NCBI RefSeq assembly: GCF_030851345.1
Contig: NZ_JALPNU010000004.1
Location: 248,001-312,000 of the forward strand
DNA from: Marinifilum sp. D714
Lineage (GTDB): Bacteria; Bacteroidota; Bacteroidia; Bacteroidales; Marinifilaceae
Length of the DNA: 64,000 bases
Direction: 5' to 3'
Within the stretch, counting starts at the first letter, position 1; each line of letters starts with the position of its first letter. Both the position numbers and the translations under genes were made by a program. Shown here in pieces: positions 38,830-47,677 of this stretch. The notes beneath the pieces were generated by a model. It did not search any database and was not told the origin of the DNA. It saw only the letters and a program-made list of their open reading frames with translations.

Positions 38830-39441
38830 TTATAGTTTGTGCAGGATATCCTTTTTTCTTTGCATACTGTGTAGCAATTGGCTTCCTTGGTTTAGAAAGT
38901 TTTCAACATCTGATTCTTCATATAACCATTTATTGGTTTCTACACCTACAACCATTTTACCTTTTAACTCTTTCACAAACTGAAGGTAATCCTTTTCAAT
39001 GATCACTTTTAGCGGATTCGTTCTCTCAGTCATTTTTAAAAAATGCTTAACGGCTGTTGCATTTAAGATTCGCAAAGGGATATCGCTCGATTTTGATGAG
39101 ATGGTAACATTCTCATCAATGTAATGATTACCTGTTTTGCGCTTGTTCGATGTTAGAAACTTATCCAACCAGTCTTTCTTTGTCATTTTAAGCTCAAGAG
39201 GTTCTGGTATGTCAATAAGGCCGTACAAACCTGTATAGGTACAATTCATATAAGCTTTGGTTCCAAAAGAATCATAGGCGCAAAAGAACAAATTGTCTTT
39301 TTTAAATATTACAAACTTGGTATTCAAAACCGGATCAGAAGGAAAGAAATGAAACCGTCTGTCATTCGTGTGGGTATCATAATCCAATCCATGCTTTTTA
39401 GGATAGTCTACCAATATATCAAATGCACTTCGTTCTTCCAT
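38830..39441 (-). CDS. uncharacterised cassette protein
   Basis: This 203-residue soluble protein has no signal peptide or membrane segment. It looks alpha/beta, with motifs FHFFPSDPVLNTKFVIFKKD and FFCAYDSFGTKAYMNCTY, and ends in a basic helix (MQRKKDILHKL). I do not recognise a family. It sits inside the cassette-like array, with a conserved 45-bp element about 90 bp upstream and an attC-like element just downstream. Confidence 0.65.
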   Translation of the reverse strand: MEERSAFDILVDYPKKHGLDYDTHTNDRRFHFFPSDPVLNTKFVIFKKDNLFFCAYDSFGTKAYMNCTYTGLYGLIDIPEPLELKMTKKDWLDKFLTSNKRKTGNHYIDENVTISSKSSDIPLRILNATAVKHFLKMTERTNPLKVIIEKDYLQFVKELKGKMVVGVETNKWLYEESDVENFLNQGSQLLHSMQRKKDILHKL

Positions 39442-39534
39442 GGCTTATTGTTTTTTGATGTTTTTGTTCAATCTACAAATATGTATTTATACCCTCATTT
39501 AGGGATGTAATGTACACGTATTTGCTTGTGAATG

Positions 39535-39580
39535 TACAAAACAATAATCCTTTTGCAAAGCATTTATATTGTTATTTAAG
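39535..39580 (-). repeat. upstream 45-bp element, copy 1
   Basis: Plus-strand landmarks are CAAAACAATAATCC, then CTTTTGCAAAG and ATATTGTTATTTAA. AACAATA and TATTGTT form an inverted repeat around the inner CTTT/AAAG pair. It lies about 95 bp before the start of the 203-residue gene. Confidence 0.8.
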
Positions 39581-39645
39581 TTAGATTGGGGGAGAAGTAA
39601 TAAGAAATTCGATAAGTGCGCCTATTGTACGTCCAACTCTCTTTT

Positions 39646-39946
39646 TCACCAGTTTTTTATTGAACCCGAATTGCAGTCTTTTCGGGATGTTATTATTTCA
39701 TTCAATTCATTAGGGATTGCACCTTTCTCATGGGCTTTAGCACTAATTAAATTGCTGAATGTTTCAGATAATTCATTTGGTCCAATTTTACGATAGCCTT
39801 CAATAAGTTCTTTAATGCTATCCTCCTTATAATGATCTACAAAATTATCGATACCTTCCATAACACCACTAATCCGCCAGCTCCTTAAATTTTCGATATT
39901 TTCCTTCAATTTGTAAGCTTGATTGTGGGGTATTGCTACTATCCAT
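39646..39946 (-). pseudogene. small broken cassette gene
   Basis: An ATG at 39946 opens MDSSNTPQSSLQIEGKY and KFKELAD, then meets a TAG. In another frame the text continues GVMEGIDNFVDHYKEDSIKE and ends in SGSIKNW before a TGA at 39646. The amino-acid composition stays protein-like across the switch near 39875, which suggests one frameshift in a gene of about 100 residues. A real start at an internal TTG or ATG (MEGIDNF) is the alternative. Family unknown. Confidence 0.4.
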
Positions 39947-40030
39947 TTTTATTGTGAATAGATATTTGTGATACGACCAATAATCACTTTTCCATATAGT
40001 TTTTAATGTATAATTTATATTAATTCTTAC

Positions 40031-40060
40031 TGTTTAGAATTTTAATGTTTTTTACATTTG
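40031..40060 (+). promoter_or_regulatory. possible promoter of the solitary SusC-like gene
   Basis: TACATTTG at 40053-40060 matches the Bacteroidota -7 box, 30 bp before the start codon. TGTTTAG about 21 bp upstream could serve as the -33 element. Confidence 0.4.
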
Positions 40061-40089
40061 TTTTTTCCTTGTAATCAATATTATCTTAA

Positions 40090-42570
40090 ATGAAAAAAAT
40101 AAGTCTACTCCTGTTGGTTTTGCTCTTTTTTCAGCAAATGGGAAAGCCTAATTCTATTCAGGTTAAAAACAACGAGAAAGATACGATCAGTACCATTGAT
40201 AAGGATAAATTAAGCAGTAAGGATTTTCTGCCTGGGAACAATCATTCCATTCAGGATTTAATCAATGGTAAATTTTCTGGTGTTAGGGTAATTTCCAACA
40301 GTGCTGATCCTGGTGCGTCTTTTAGCATCATATCAAGAGGTTATTCACGTCTTTATGAATTGGATCATCCATTGGTTTACGTTGATGGTATTCCCATGTA
40401 TGTTGAACCTGAAGGGTTTGGGAATTTCTTGAATGTCATCGACCCTCAGAATGTGGAGAGTATTCAGTTTTTAAAAAATGGGAATGAGATTGTGCCCTAT
40501 GGCTATAGTGCAGGTAATGGCGTGTTGTTGATTACCACCAAGCGTTCCAATAGCAAAAAGCCTATTTCCATTCGCTTTAGCAGCACCGCTTCCATTTTAA
40601 GCAATACCAATACTGTTGATGTTTTAAATGCTACTCAGTACAAAAAAGCTTTGTCAGAACACTTGCCAGCTAATTCCGATTACAAAAGCCAACTTGGCAA
40701 TTCAAATACAAACTGGCAGGATGAAGTCCTTCAAAATGCTTTTGGACACCATCAGCACCTTAGCCTATCTGGTTTGTTGGGCAAAACCTCCTACAGAATA
40801 GCTGGTGGGCACAACAATCAGGAGGGGATTTTAAAGAATTCGGATTATAGCCGCTGGACTGCCAGTCTGCAGTTAAACCGAAAGCTATTGGATGATCAGC
40901 TTGCCTTAAGTTTGGGATATCAAATAGCAAAAATCGATCACGAATTCTGTAATCAAAAGGCTTATGAGGCTGCTGTTATTTTTGATCCTACGCAAGCATC
41001 TTCTTCCAGAGAGGATATCTACAGGAATGAATACAATACCATTTATAATCCGGTAAAAATGCTTCAGATGTCGGGTAATGGGGCAGACCAAAGAAATTGG
41101 AACCTGAATTTTAAAGCAGATTACAACTTGCCATTTGTAAAAGGGATGAAGGCATCTTTCCTGATTGGGAAAAACAAATCGGATGACAATTGGAATCGCT
41201 TTGCTATCAGTAATCATTATTCAAGTGGTAACCAATGGACCTCTGCTAATGGTGAATCATACGAAATGAATACCACCATTATCAAGGCTGGTATCGATTA
41301 TCATACCCGAATTAATGATGTCCTGTCAGGATTAAATGTTGGCATAGGATATATTAAAGAGAAAGACAAACTTAGAACTGGAAAAGCATCTTATGAATCG
41401 ATGGGTTCTGCTTCTGATGTGATCCAGAATCCAAACACAAACTCACACCAAAATTATTCTTACAATGTGGATAGAAAGATTAAATCATTGTATGGCTTGG
41501 TATCCTTGGAGTTGTGGGAACGACTTACACTTGGAGGAAATTACAGATTGGATGCAGGTGAGAAGTGGGATCAGAATGTCAAGTCGGCTTCCTTTGATGT
41601 GAACTATCAGGTTTTGAAAAAAGACAAGGGCTCTGTTTTAAATACTTTGGACCTAAGAATTGGCTATGCCATACTTGGTAAGACTGGAGATGAGATGATA
41701 AGAAAACAAGTGGGGCGTGAGTATACAACAAACTTTGGAATAGATCTTTCATTTTTAAACAACAGATTAAGCGCCAGCATAGAAGGGTATATCCTGAAGC
41801 ATAAAAATGTATTTTTCGAAGAAAATTATCATTCAATGCTTGGCGATCAGGCAATAATTATGAATTCAGCTCAGATTGAAAACAAAGGATTTGAGTTAAG
41901 CTTACAAGCAACTCCTATTGCAAACGATAAAATAAATTGGAATCTGCAATGCAACATTGCCTGCAATAAAAACAAGTTGCTTCAGCTTGATGAGAATGGT
42001 GCACGGAATACGTATTACAATCAACAGGGGAGATTCTTTAAAGTTGGGGAAGAGCTATACTCCTTTTACTTGTATCCTCAGGTTTATGGTCCCAATGGAA
42101 AGCCACTTGAAAATTCGGGAGAACTCAGAATGTATAAATCTGCTGCTCCAAAAGTAATGTTTGGTTTCTCATCACAGTTCACTTATAAACAATGGGATGC
42201 TGCATTCACCCTAAGAGGGAATATCGGGAATTACACCTATGATGCGGTTGCAGCGCAAAGAGGCCATTATGGAAATGCTCCATTCAATATGCACAAAAGT
42301 GTGTTGGAAACTGATTTTACCAGGCAACATGCCAGCTCCGATTATTACCTGAATAATGCCTCTTTTGTGCGCATGGAGAACATTAGCATTGGCTATTCCA
42401 TTCCGAAACTTTTTGGCAAGGATATCAAAACACGCATTTATGCTACAGCTAGAAATTTATTTACCATTACAGGCTACGATGGCTTAAATCCAGATACAGC
42501 ATATGGAATAGATGCTCAAACATTAGCACAAGCAAGATCTGTGGCCCTGGGGTTTCAGTTGGATTTTTAG
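40090..42570 (+). CDS. solitary SusC-like TonB-dependent receptor
   Basis: This 826-residue outer-membrane protein has a signal peptide (KKISLLLLVLLFFQQMGKPN). It lacks the carboxypeptidase-like N-terminal domain and a clear TonB box; the plug starts almost at once (LINGKFSGVRVISNSADPGA, HPLVYVDGIPMYVEP, GNGVLLITTKRSNSKK). The barrel ends in the usual aromatic strand (VALGFQLDF). No SusD gene follows. It is the only plus-strand gene in the 37.2-51.8 kb array and has its own terminator. It may import a small ligand or be a remnant of a utilisation locus. Confidence 0.88.
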   Translation: MKKISLLLLVLLFFQQMGKPNSIQVKNNEKDTISTIDKDKLSSKDFLPGNNHSIQDLINGKFSGVRVISNSADPGASFSIISRGYSRLYELDHPLVYVDGIPMYVEPEGFGNFLNVIDPQNVESIQFLKNGNEIVPYGYSAGNGVLLITTKRSNSKKPISIRFSSTASILSNTNTVDVLNATQYKKALSEHLPANSDYKSQLGNSNTNWQDEVLQNAFGHHQHLSLSGLLGKTSYRIAGGHNNQEGILKNSDYSRWTASLQLNRKLLDDQLALSLGYQIAKIDHEFCNQKAYEAAVIFDPTQASSSREDIYRNEYNTIYNPVKMLQMSGNGADQRNWNLNFKADYNLPFVKGMKASFLIGKNKSDDNWNRFAISNHYSSGNQWTSANGESYEMNTTIIKAGIDYHTRINDVLSGLNVGIGYIKEKDKLRTGKASYESMGSASDVIQNPNTNSHQNYSYNVDRKIKSLYGLVSLELWERLTLGGNYRLDAGEKWDQNVKSASFDVNYQVLKKDKGSVLNTLDLRIGYAILGKTGDEMIRKQVGREYTTNFGIDLSFLNNRLSASIEGYILKHKNVFFEENYHSMLGDQAIIMNSAQIENKGFELSLQATPIANDKINWNLQCNIACNKNKLLQLDENGARNTYYNQQGRFFKVGEELYSFYLYPQVYGPNGKPLENSGELRMYKSAAPKVMFGFSSQFTYKQWDAAFTLRGNIGNYTYDAVAAQRGHYGNAPFNMHKSVLETDFTRQHASSDYYLNNASFVRMENISIGYSIPKLFGKDIKTRIYATARNLFTITGYDGLNPDTAYGIDAQTLAQARSVALGFQLDF

Positions 42571-42600
42571 GCGAGGAACAATCATTCAAGGCAAAGTCAT

Positions 42601-42639
42601 AAAAAAACCTCACCCGAAACGTTCGGGTGAGGTTTTTTT
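42601..42639 (+). terminator. terminator after the solitary SusC-like gene
   Basis: The perfect stem ACCTCACCCGAA / TTCGGGTGAGGT is flanked by A and T runs, 30 bp after the stop codon. Confidence 0.94.
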
Positions 42640-42711
42640 ATAGCTGCTATTCTATTTGTTTTTCCGTGTTAGTGTTTGAAATATGTCATAGATGGAAATT
42701 CAATTATTCAT

Positions 42712-43029
42712 TTAATGTGTTTCTTTCTTATTGCTGTTATTCATTGATTTATTATCCATTTTACCAGGATTTGAATCAATCAAATCAGAGATTAGTTTCA
42801 ACAATGTTTTGGCAAACCACCTGATAAATTCATAGAGTAATTTTATTATCATTCTAGCAAAAATACTTCCTAAAAAGCCTGCTATTACTATTATTACTTT
42901 CTCAAAGGATTTATCTATTCCCAAGCTTGACCATAGGTCAAAAATTGACATCAAAATAACAATGCATATTACAGCAATTAAAACAATGTATATTATTTTT
43001 TGTCTTGAATTCATTTGTTTGAAATTCAT
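42712..43029 (-). CDS. small membrane protein of unknown function
   Basis: This 105-residue protein has two hydrophobic helices (about 12-34 and 43-62), then an amphipathic helix and a hydrophilic, Asn/Lys-rich tail. I do not recognise a family. Its start is only 25 bp from the end of attC-like element 3, as expected for a gene following a recombination site. No recognisable element follows its own stop. Confidence 0.55.
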   Translation of the reverse strand: MNFKQMNSRQKIIYIVLIAVICIVILMSIFDLWSSLGIDKSFEKVIIVIAGFLGSIFARMIIKLLYEFIRWFAKTLLKLISDLIDSNPGKMDNKSMNNSNKKETH

Positions 43030-43053
43030 TAAAAGCTAAAGTGCTGATTTCTT

Positions 43054-43146
43054 AACATCTTCCTGTTGCCGCACAAACCATTTAGATTGGTTCTATTTGG
43101 CAATGAAAAGTGATAGAATCTCGCACCAGAAGGGCTTAGGGGGTTA
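43054..43146 (-). repeat. attC-like element 3
   Basis: On the minus strand it begins with TAACCCCC, where TAA is the stop codon of the 216-residue gene, and ends with GTT at 43054. It carries the core TTCTGGTGCGAGATTCTATC and CATTGCCAAATAGAACC, then a hairpin AACCA/TGGTT. Confidence 0.75.
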
Positions 43147-43794
43147 CTTTTTTAACTTCTCAATCCAAATATTGGCTTCCTCAATTAAGACTTGTTCCGG
43201 ATCAATCTCATCGCTTTCAAACCTATTGTGACCAGTTGTTTCATAATCGTACAAGACATCGTTCATGAAATAGTATCTCCCTGTAAATGTTTGTTCTGTT
43301 TTTGAGTAATTAAAGCTTCCAGTACTATCAACATATTCAAATTGTTTGAAAGTTTCGTGTATGTAAAACAACTTTTCATTTTCAAAGTAATAATCATATG
43401 TTGATATTCCATATGACAGTCCAAGCCATAATGAGATTTTATCTATTTGGCCTTTTAAGTAATAAGCTTTAAGCTCACCACCTCCATCAGTCATATTATC
43501 CAGAAACTCTTCATTTGTTAGGATTTTTTCTTCGTAGGCATTACTCAAGTCTATAAGATTTGCTTTTCTAATTCTAACATTATTTGAATCGATCTTTGCA
43601 TCGTTTTGATAATTCTCTATGTAGGAATACCTTGGCAATGATGTGGTGTCCGAAAATTCACAAGTATTTTCTTTATTATTCCAAGTTTCTGCTTTATCAA
43701 TACCTGAAAATCTTGTATCTATGGATATAAAGGCAGTAGCTAAAAGCACTAAAATCATTGATCCAATCAGTAAAAATGAATGTCTATTAATCAT
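43144..43794 (-). CDS. uncharacterised secreted or membrane-anchored protein
   Basis: This 216-residue protein has one N-terminal hydrophobic segment (SFLLIGSMILVLLATAFISI), and the rest lies outside the cytoplasm. It is rich in Tyr and Asp/Glu (YYFENEKLFYIHETFKQFEY), suggesting a beta-rich fold. No family is recognised. It is packed as a cassette: 35 bp after element 4, with its stop codon inside element 3. Confidence 0.65.
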   Translation of the reverse strand: MINRHSFLLIGSMILVLLATAFISIDTRFSGIDKAETWNNKENTCEFSDTTSLPRYSYIENYQNDAKIDSNNVRIRKANLIDLSNAYEEKILTNEEFLDNMTDGGGELKAYYLKGQIDKISLWLGLSYGISTYDYYFENEKLFYIHETFKQFEYVDSTGSFNYSKTEQTFTGRYYFMNDVLYDYETTGHNRFESDEIDPEQVLIEEANIWIEKLKK

Positions 43795-43828
43795 TGTTTG
43801 CTTGTAATATTGATGTCGGTTTATTCAA

Positions 43829-43947
43829 TCTTTGCTGCCGAACGTAACGAAGTTCGATGAAATCAATCCTCTTGTGTGGTTGAATTTTGGCAATGGAACG
43901 CGATAGAATCGCTCACCAGCAGGAGGCTATTACTAGCCACCTTGTTA
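43829..43947 (-). repeat. attC-like element 4
   Basis: On the minus strand it starts with TAACAAGG, where TAA is the sulfurtransferase stop. It contains TGCTGGTGAGCGATTCTATC and GTTCCATTGCCAAAATTCAA, with the perfect hairpin GCGAT-TCT-ATCGC. TGCTG near its start pairs with CAGCA near its end, and the inner hairpin CGAAC/GTTCG lies between. Confidence 0.75.
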
Positions 43948-44772
43948 CACCAGGGTTTTTAAATTGTTCCGTTCAGCCCATTCCGTCCAGGAACCGTCAT
44001 ATACTTTTAAGCTATTAACATATCCTATTTGACAAGCCAACATCACAATACAGGCAGAGATTCCCGAACCACAACTGAAAACCAACTCTTTTTCATCTTT
44101 GCATTTTTCTTCAAAAAGTTTATTTAGCTCACTTTTAGATTTATACTTTCCGTCTTGTAAAACATCTTGATATGGGATGTTAATTGAGTTTTTAATTTTA
44201 CCGCTTTTTAAATGTTTTCTAGGTTCTTTTCCCGTTCCATTAAATCTACTTTCCGACCTTGCGTCTACTGTTGTAAACTTTTTATCGATTGTATTGTTTA
44301 CCATCTGTTCGAAATCAACGATTAATGTTTTGTCAAATTTCACTTCGAAATCGCCAACTCCATAAGTTTTAATGTGCTCTTTTTCGGTTCTAAATCCATG
44401 TTTTATCCAATTCGGAAGGCCACCATTCAAAACGCATATTTTTTGGTGTCCCATCACATTAAATAACCACCAAACTCTTGGGCTCGAATAAACTCCATTA
44501 TTGTCGAAAACGACAATTTCAGAATCATTATTAATTCCAAGTTTTCTGCATTCAGATTCAAACTCCTGTGGTCTTGGTATGGTATTCGGGAAAGGACAAG
44601 TTTTGTCAAGAAATACATTTTTCAAGTCAAACCGTCTAGCCAATGGAATTGTCTGTTCAAATTTCTCAAACTCTTTTCCGCTCGCATTGGTTTCAATACT
44701 TGCGTCAAGAATTATGAGTTTTGGATTGCTTAAGTTTTTATGAAGCCATTCAGCTGATACTATCTTTTTCAA
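43945..44772 (-). CDS. 3-mercaptopyruvate sulfurtransferase (tandem rhodanese)
   Basis: This 275-residue protein has two rhodanese domains. The first is inactive (1-135; VVFDNNGVYSSPRVWWLF). The second ends in the catalytic loop CGSGISA with Cys234, the CGSG[VI][ST]A form typical of mercaptopyruvate rather than thiosulfate sulfurtransferases. It transfers sulfur from 3-mercaptopyruvate to thiols or cyanide. It follows the esterase gene by 28 bp, so the two may share one cassette. Confidence 0.93.
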   Translation of the reverse strand: MKKIVSAEWLHKNLSNPKLIILDASIETNASGKEFEKFEQTIPLARRFDLKNVFLDKTCPFPNTIPRPQEFESECRKLGINNDSEIVVFDNNGVYSSPRVWWLFNVMGHQKICVLNGGLPNWIKHGFRTEKEHIKTYGVGDFEVKFDKTLIVDFEQMVNNTIDKKFTTVDARSESRFNGTGKEPRKHLKSGKIKNSINIPYQDVLQDGKYKSKSELNKLFEEKCKDEKELVFSCGSGISACIVMLACQIGYVNSLKVYDGSWTEWAERNNLKTLV

Positions 44773-44800
44773 TTGTATTCAAATGTTGTGTGTTTGTAAT

Positions 44801-45922
44801 TTATCTGTGTTTATCTATTAATTCTTTGGTTTGTTTTGCAAATTCATTATCTGAGTTAATCAACAAAGCCTTTTGATTGTATGTTTTGGCTTCTTGTAAG
44901 TTACCCAGATTATAATAAGTGCGTGCTAAATATGCATCAGCATTTATAGCTTGTGGATAATACTTTTTACACATTTTTAGAACTTTAATTTTTTCATTAA
45001 ATGCCTTACGAATATTGAGTAGGTATGCAAGTAAGTAAAAATCAAATTCAGGAGGCTGTACTTCAAAACCTATCTTTCTTGATATTTTTTCATAATGGTC
45101 TATGAGTAAATTGGTCGCATCGACTGTCTGTTCTTCTGGAATTGTAAAATGCCAGTCTTGATAAATAAAAAATAAAGCATCGATTATTGACATAGGCAAA
45201 ACGCTATGGTGGTTTGCATATGGCTTAATTGTGCTTTCAAAAGAAAACCCTTTTTGTTTGAGTTCTTTAAACTTATTTATAAGTATTCGGTTCTCAGTAT
45301 TAAAATAATCATTCTCCCCTGCGGCAAAAAATAATTTACGTTTGGAGGTCGTAAGGTTATTTGCTATTTCCTTATTTCTCAATTTTTTAATAAAAAAATC
45401 TGAATTAGCTGGAGCAGAGCAAAAAAACGAATTAAATGGACTATCACTGTCTAATAAAGAATGTAAAACCAGTTCACCACTGACAGAATGCCCTACGATA
45501 GTTTTATAGTGACTTTCTCGATATTTTTTGGATATTATAGGGATAACTTCGGTGGTTATATATTTACGAAAATTGTCGATATTCTTTCGATTAGTATGCC
45601 CTACACCAACAATTATTGATTGTGGAATGGAATATAATTCGTGTAAATGCTCAGGTTGATAGGATTGACTCAAATAGTTTGCAAGAGCATAATACATTTG
45701 TGTTCTTGAAGTATTACCTAAAACTATCTGCAAAGGATAATTGTCATTCGCATCAAAATAATTTGGTGGCAGATAAACATCAATTATCCTTGTTTCATTA
45801 AGAACTTTGGAATAAATAGTGTCTTTTCTTACAAATAGTTTTGCATCTTGTCCATTACTCAATATAGGGAAAAATAATAGTGCTATTATTGATAACGATG
45901 TAATTCTAATTTTTGTGTCCAT
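44801..45922 (-). CDS. secreted esterase D/enterochelin-esterase-like hydrolase with TPR tail
   Basis: This 373-residue protein has a signal peptide ending near LSNGQ. The alpha/beta-hydrolase domain (35-265) starts RIIDVYLPPNYFDANDNYPL and carries nucleophile Ser146 in TIVGHSVSGELVLH, Asp in FFAAGENDYF and His in PYANHHSVLP. Residues 300-370 form TPR-like helices (ARTYYNLGNLQEAKTYNQKA). Such enzymes hydrolyse ester-linked siderophores or acyl esters. A conserved 45-bp element lies about 90 bp upstream. Confidence 0.87.
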   Translation of the reverse strand: MDTKIRITSLSIIALLFFPILSNGQDAKLFVRKDTIYSKVLNETRIIDVYLPPNYFDANDNYPLQIVLGNTSRTQMYYALANYLSQSYQPEHLHELYSIPQSIIVGVGHTNRKNIDNFRKYITTEVIPIISKKYRESHYKTIVGHSVSGELVLHSLLDSDSPFNSFFCSAPANSDFFIKKLRNKEIANNLTTSKRKLFFAAGENDYFNTENRILINKFKELKQKGFSFESTIKPYANHHSVLPMSIIDALFFIYQDWHFTIPEEQTVDATNLLIDHYEKISRKIGFEVQPPEFDFYLLAYLLNIRKAFNEKIKVLKMCKKYYPQAINADAYLARTYYNLGNLQEAKTYNQKALLINSDNEFAKQTKELIDKHR

Positions 45923-46011
45923 ATTAAATTATTTAAATCGCATTTATTTTCTTCTATCGCTTATTACACATTTCATCTACTGTGGGCAGGTATTGTGCAA
46001 TAACTGCTCGT

Positions 46012-46062
46012 CAATTTACAAAACAATAATCCCTTTACAAAGACTTCATATTGTTATTTAAA
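46012..46062 (-). repeat. upstream 45-bp element, copy 2
   Basis: Plus-strand landmarks are TTTACAAAACAATAATCCC, CTTTACAAAG and ATATTGTTATTTA. It is almost identical to the copy at 51856 and lies about 90 bp before the esterase start. Confidence 0.85.
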
Positions 46063-46111
46063 CAAAAGAGACAAGACCCAATGGCCTTATCTCTCATATT
46101 TATTTTCATAT

Positions 46112-46204
46112 CGTATACCTCCTTGCTATTACACGACTCCTCTCGTGTAGTAGAATTTTGGCTGCGGGAATTGTGCATCAGTAGGAGGGACAAAAAGGGG
46201 TAAT
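46112..46204 (-). repeat. attC-like element 5
   Basis: On the minus strand it begins ACCCC shortly after the TAG stop of the TlpA-like gene. It contains CTACTGATGCACAATTCCCG and CAGCCAAAATTCTACTACAC, with hairpin TACACGA/TCGTGTA. The outer arms AGGAGG/CCTCCT pair perfectly. The core is shorter than in other copies. Confidence 0.6.
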
Positions 46205-46216
46205 TAAAATAATGTA

Positions 46217-47563
46217 CTAGTTTTTTATACCATCTAATGAATAAATCAACTCTTTTAGGTTTTCAGAAGGTTTTGGTGCCCTCGCATCAATTAAAAAACC
46301 ATTCGGGTCAATTAAAATATATAAAGGAACTCCTGATGATTTTATATAATCATCCTTAAAACTTGAACTCCATCCATTTTCTATTCTAAATTGATCATGT
46401 TTAAGTCCATACTTTGTTAATGCCCTTTTCCATGCAGTTTCGTTAGAAAGACAAGCTGTTATAATTTTAAGATCTCTATTTTCAAACTCATTTCTCAACT
46501 TTTCTAAATATGGAAATTCTCTAATGCAAGGGGTACAAGTTGTTGACCATACATCAATCAATAAATATTTACCTTTAAAATCATTCAAATATGCTTTACT
46601 TCCATCCAAATCGATAAGTTCAAACTCTGGTGCTTTGGTGCCTTTCAATAAGTGTTTAAGAGTTTGATATTCATTCTCTATTTTACTTATATATAAATCA
46701 TTTTTGCAAATGTTTTTAAAACGCTTAAGTAAGGTGTCATTAATTGCTAACCTATTCGTTTGAATTCGGATAACTTCTTTTGATACTTCATTTTTGACCC
46801 TTTCGTTGTAAAATGTTTCCTCAATAACATCAAGCATCTTTGAGGTTATTTGTAGCTTATCTAATGTTTCTAAATTTCTAGTTCTCATAAAAACATATGA
46901 GCTTAGAAAGTATTTATACTCATCAAGTTGTAATAAAGTAGGTTCATTAAAACTAACAGATTCAAGATATTTATAAAAATCTGCTGGAATGTCCAGGCTT
47001 TTATAGTCATTTAAATCACTGTACATCCAATACTTAATTCTTAACTTTTCAAAGGAAATGAAATCAGGATTTAAATTAGGGTAAGAAGTTTGAAGTTCAA
47101 CAAGAGGTTTTAGCCAAACCTTTATCCAGCTATCAACTGACTTCAAGAAATCATAAGGCTTTTGACTATAGTATTTTTTCGAATTTGCAGTATCTGCAAC
47201 AGTATGTAAGTATTCTTTCCAGTTGGTATAATAATTGTTTATCAGTGCACTTTGACCGCCATTAAAAATATATTTATCCGTAGTCCCATTTATATGCAAG
47301 CTATCATTTGGGAGAAAAAAGAGCTTTCTGTTTAACTCTTTTGAGTAAACATATTGATATGTCTTTAGAGGTATGTTGAAGTGGAAATATCCATCAGAAT
47401 TAACTGCAGTTTTAACCAGTGAATCTTTAAAACCAAAACTAATGTCTTTAGACGCTAGTTTGGGTAGTTGTCCTTCTATTGTAGAATAATTTTCGTTAGG
47501 GTTAAAGGAACAAGATACGAGAATGAAAATTAAGGCTAAGTGAAAAAATTGTTTTGCTTTCAT
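46217..47563 (-). CDS. TlpA-like thioredoxin lipoprotein
   Basis: This 448-residue lipoprotein has its signal and lipobox at LIFILVSC (Cys18). Residues 25-300 are a Bacteroidota-specific helical domain (DUF4369-like start, then long helices). Residues 308-445 form a TlpA/ResA thioredoxin domain with APEFELIDLDG and the redox pair Cys343-Thr-Pro-Cys346 in WSTTCTPCIREF, and the cis-Pro loop SGVPLYILIDPNG. It probably reduces disulfides in the periplasm. It lies downstream of a LytTR regulator gene, in the same orientation. Confidence 0.9.
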   Translation of the reverse strand: MKAKQFFHLALIFILVSCSFNPNENYSTIEGQLPKLASKDISFGFKDSLVKTAVNSDGYFHFNIPLKTYQYVYSKELNRKLFFLPNDSLHINGTTDKYIFNGGQSALINNYYTNWKEYLHTVADTANSKKYYSQKPYDFLKSVDSWIKVWLKPLVELQTSYPNLNPDFISFEKLRIKYWMYSDLNDYKSLDIPADFYKYLESVSFNEPTLLQLDEYKYFLSSYVFMRTRNLETLDKLQITSKMLDVIEETFYNERVKNEVSKEVIRIQTNRLAINDTLLKRFKNICKNDLYISKIENEYQTLKHLLKGTKAPEFELIDLDGSKAYLNDFKGKYLLIDVWSTTCTPCIREFPYLEKLRNEFENRDLKIITACLSNETAWKRALTKYGLKHDQFRIENGWSSSFKDDYIKSSGVPLYILIDPNGFLIDARAPKPSENLKELIYSLDGIKN

Positions 47564-47677
47564 ATTCAGTTTTTGTTTTCAGCAAAAGAAGTTACTAACC
47601 TTTATATCACAAGGGATTCAAGCTAAATTATGCCTGAAGTGTATGTTTTTTTGAGCTAAAGCATACATGATTTTAAA

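Noticed and set aside
39569-39796. 75-residue plus-strand frame
   Set aside because: It is antisense to the better-supported small minus-strand gene and starts inside the 45-bp upstream element.
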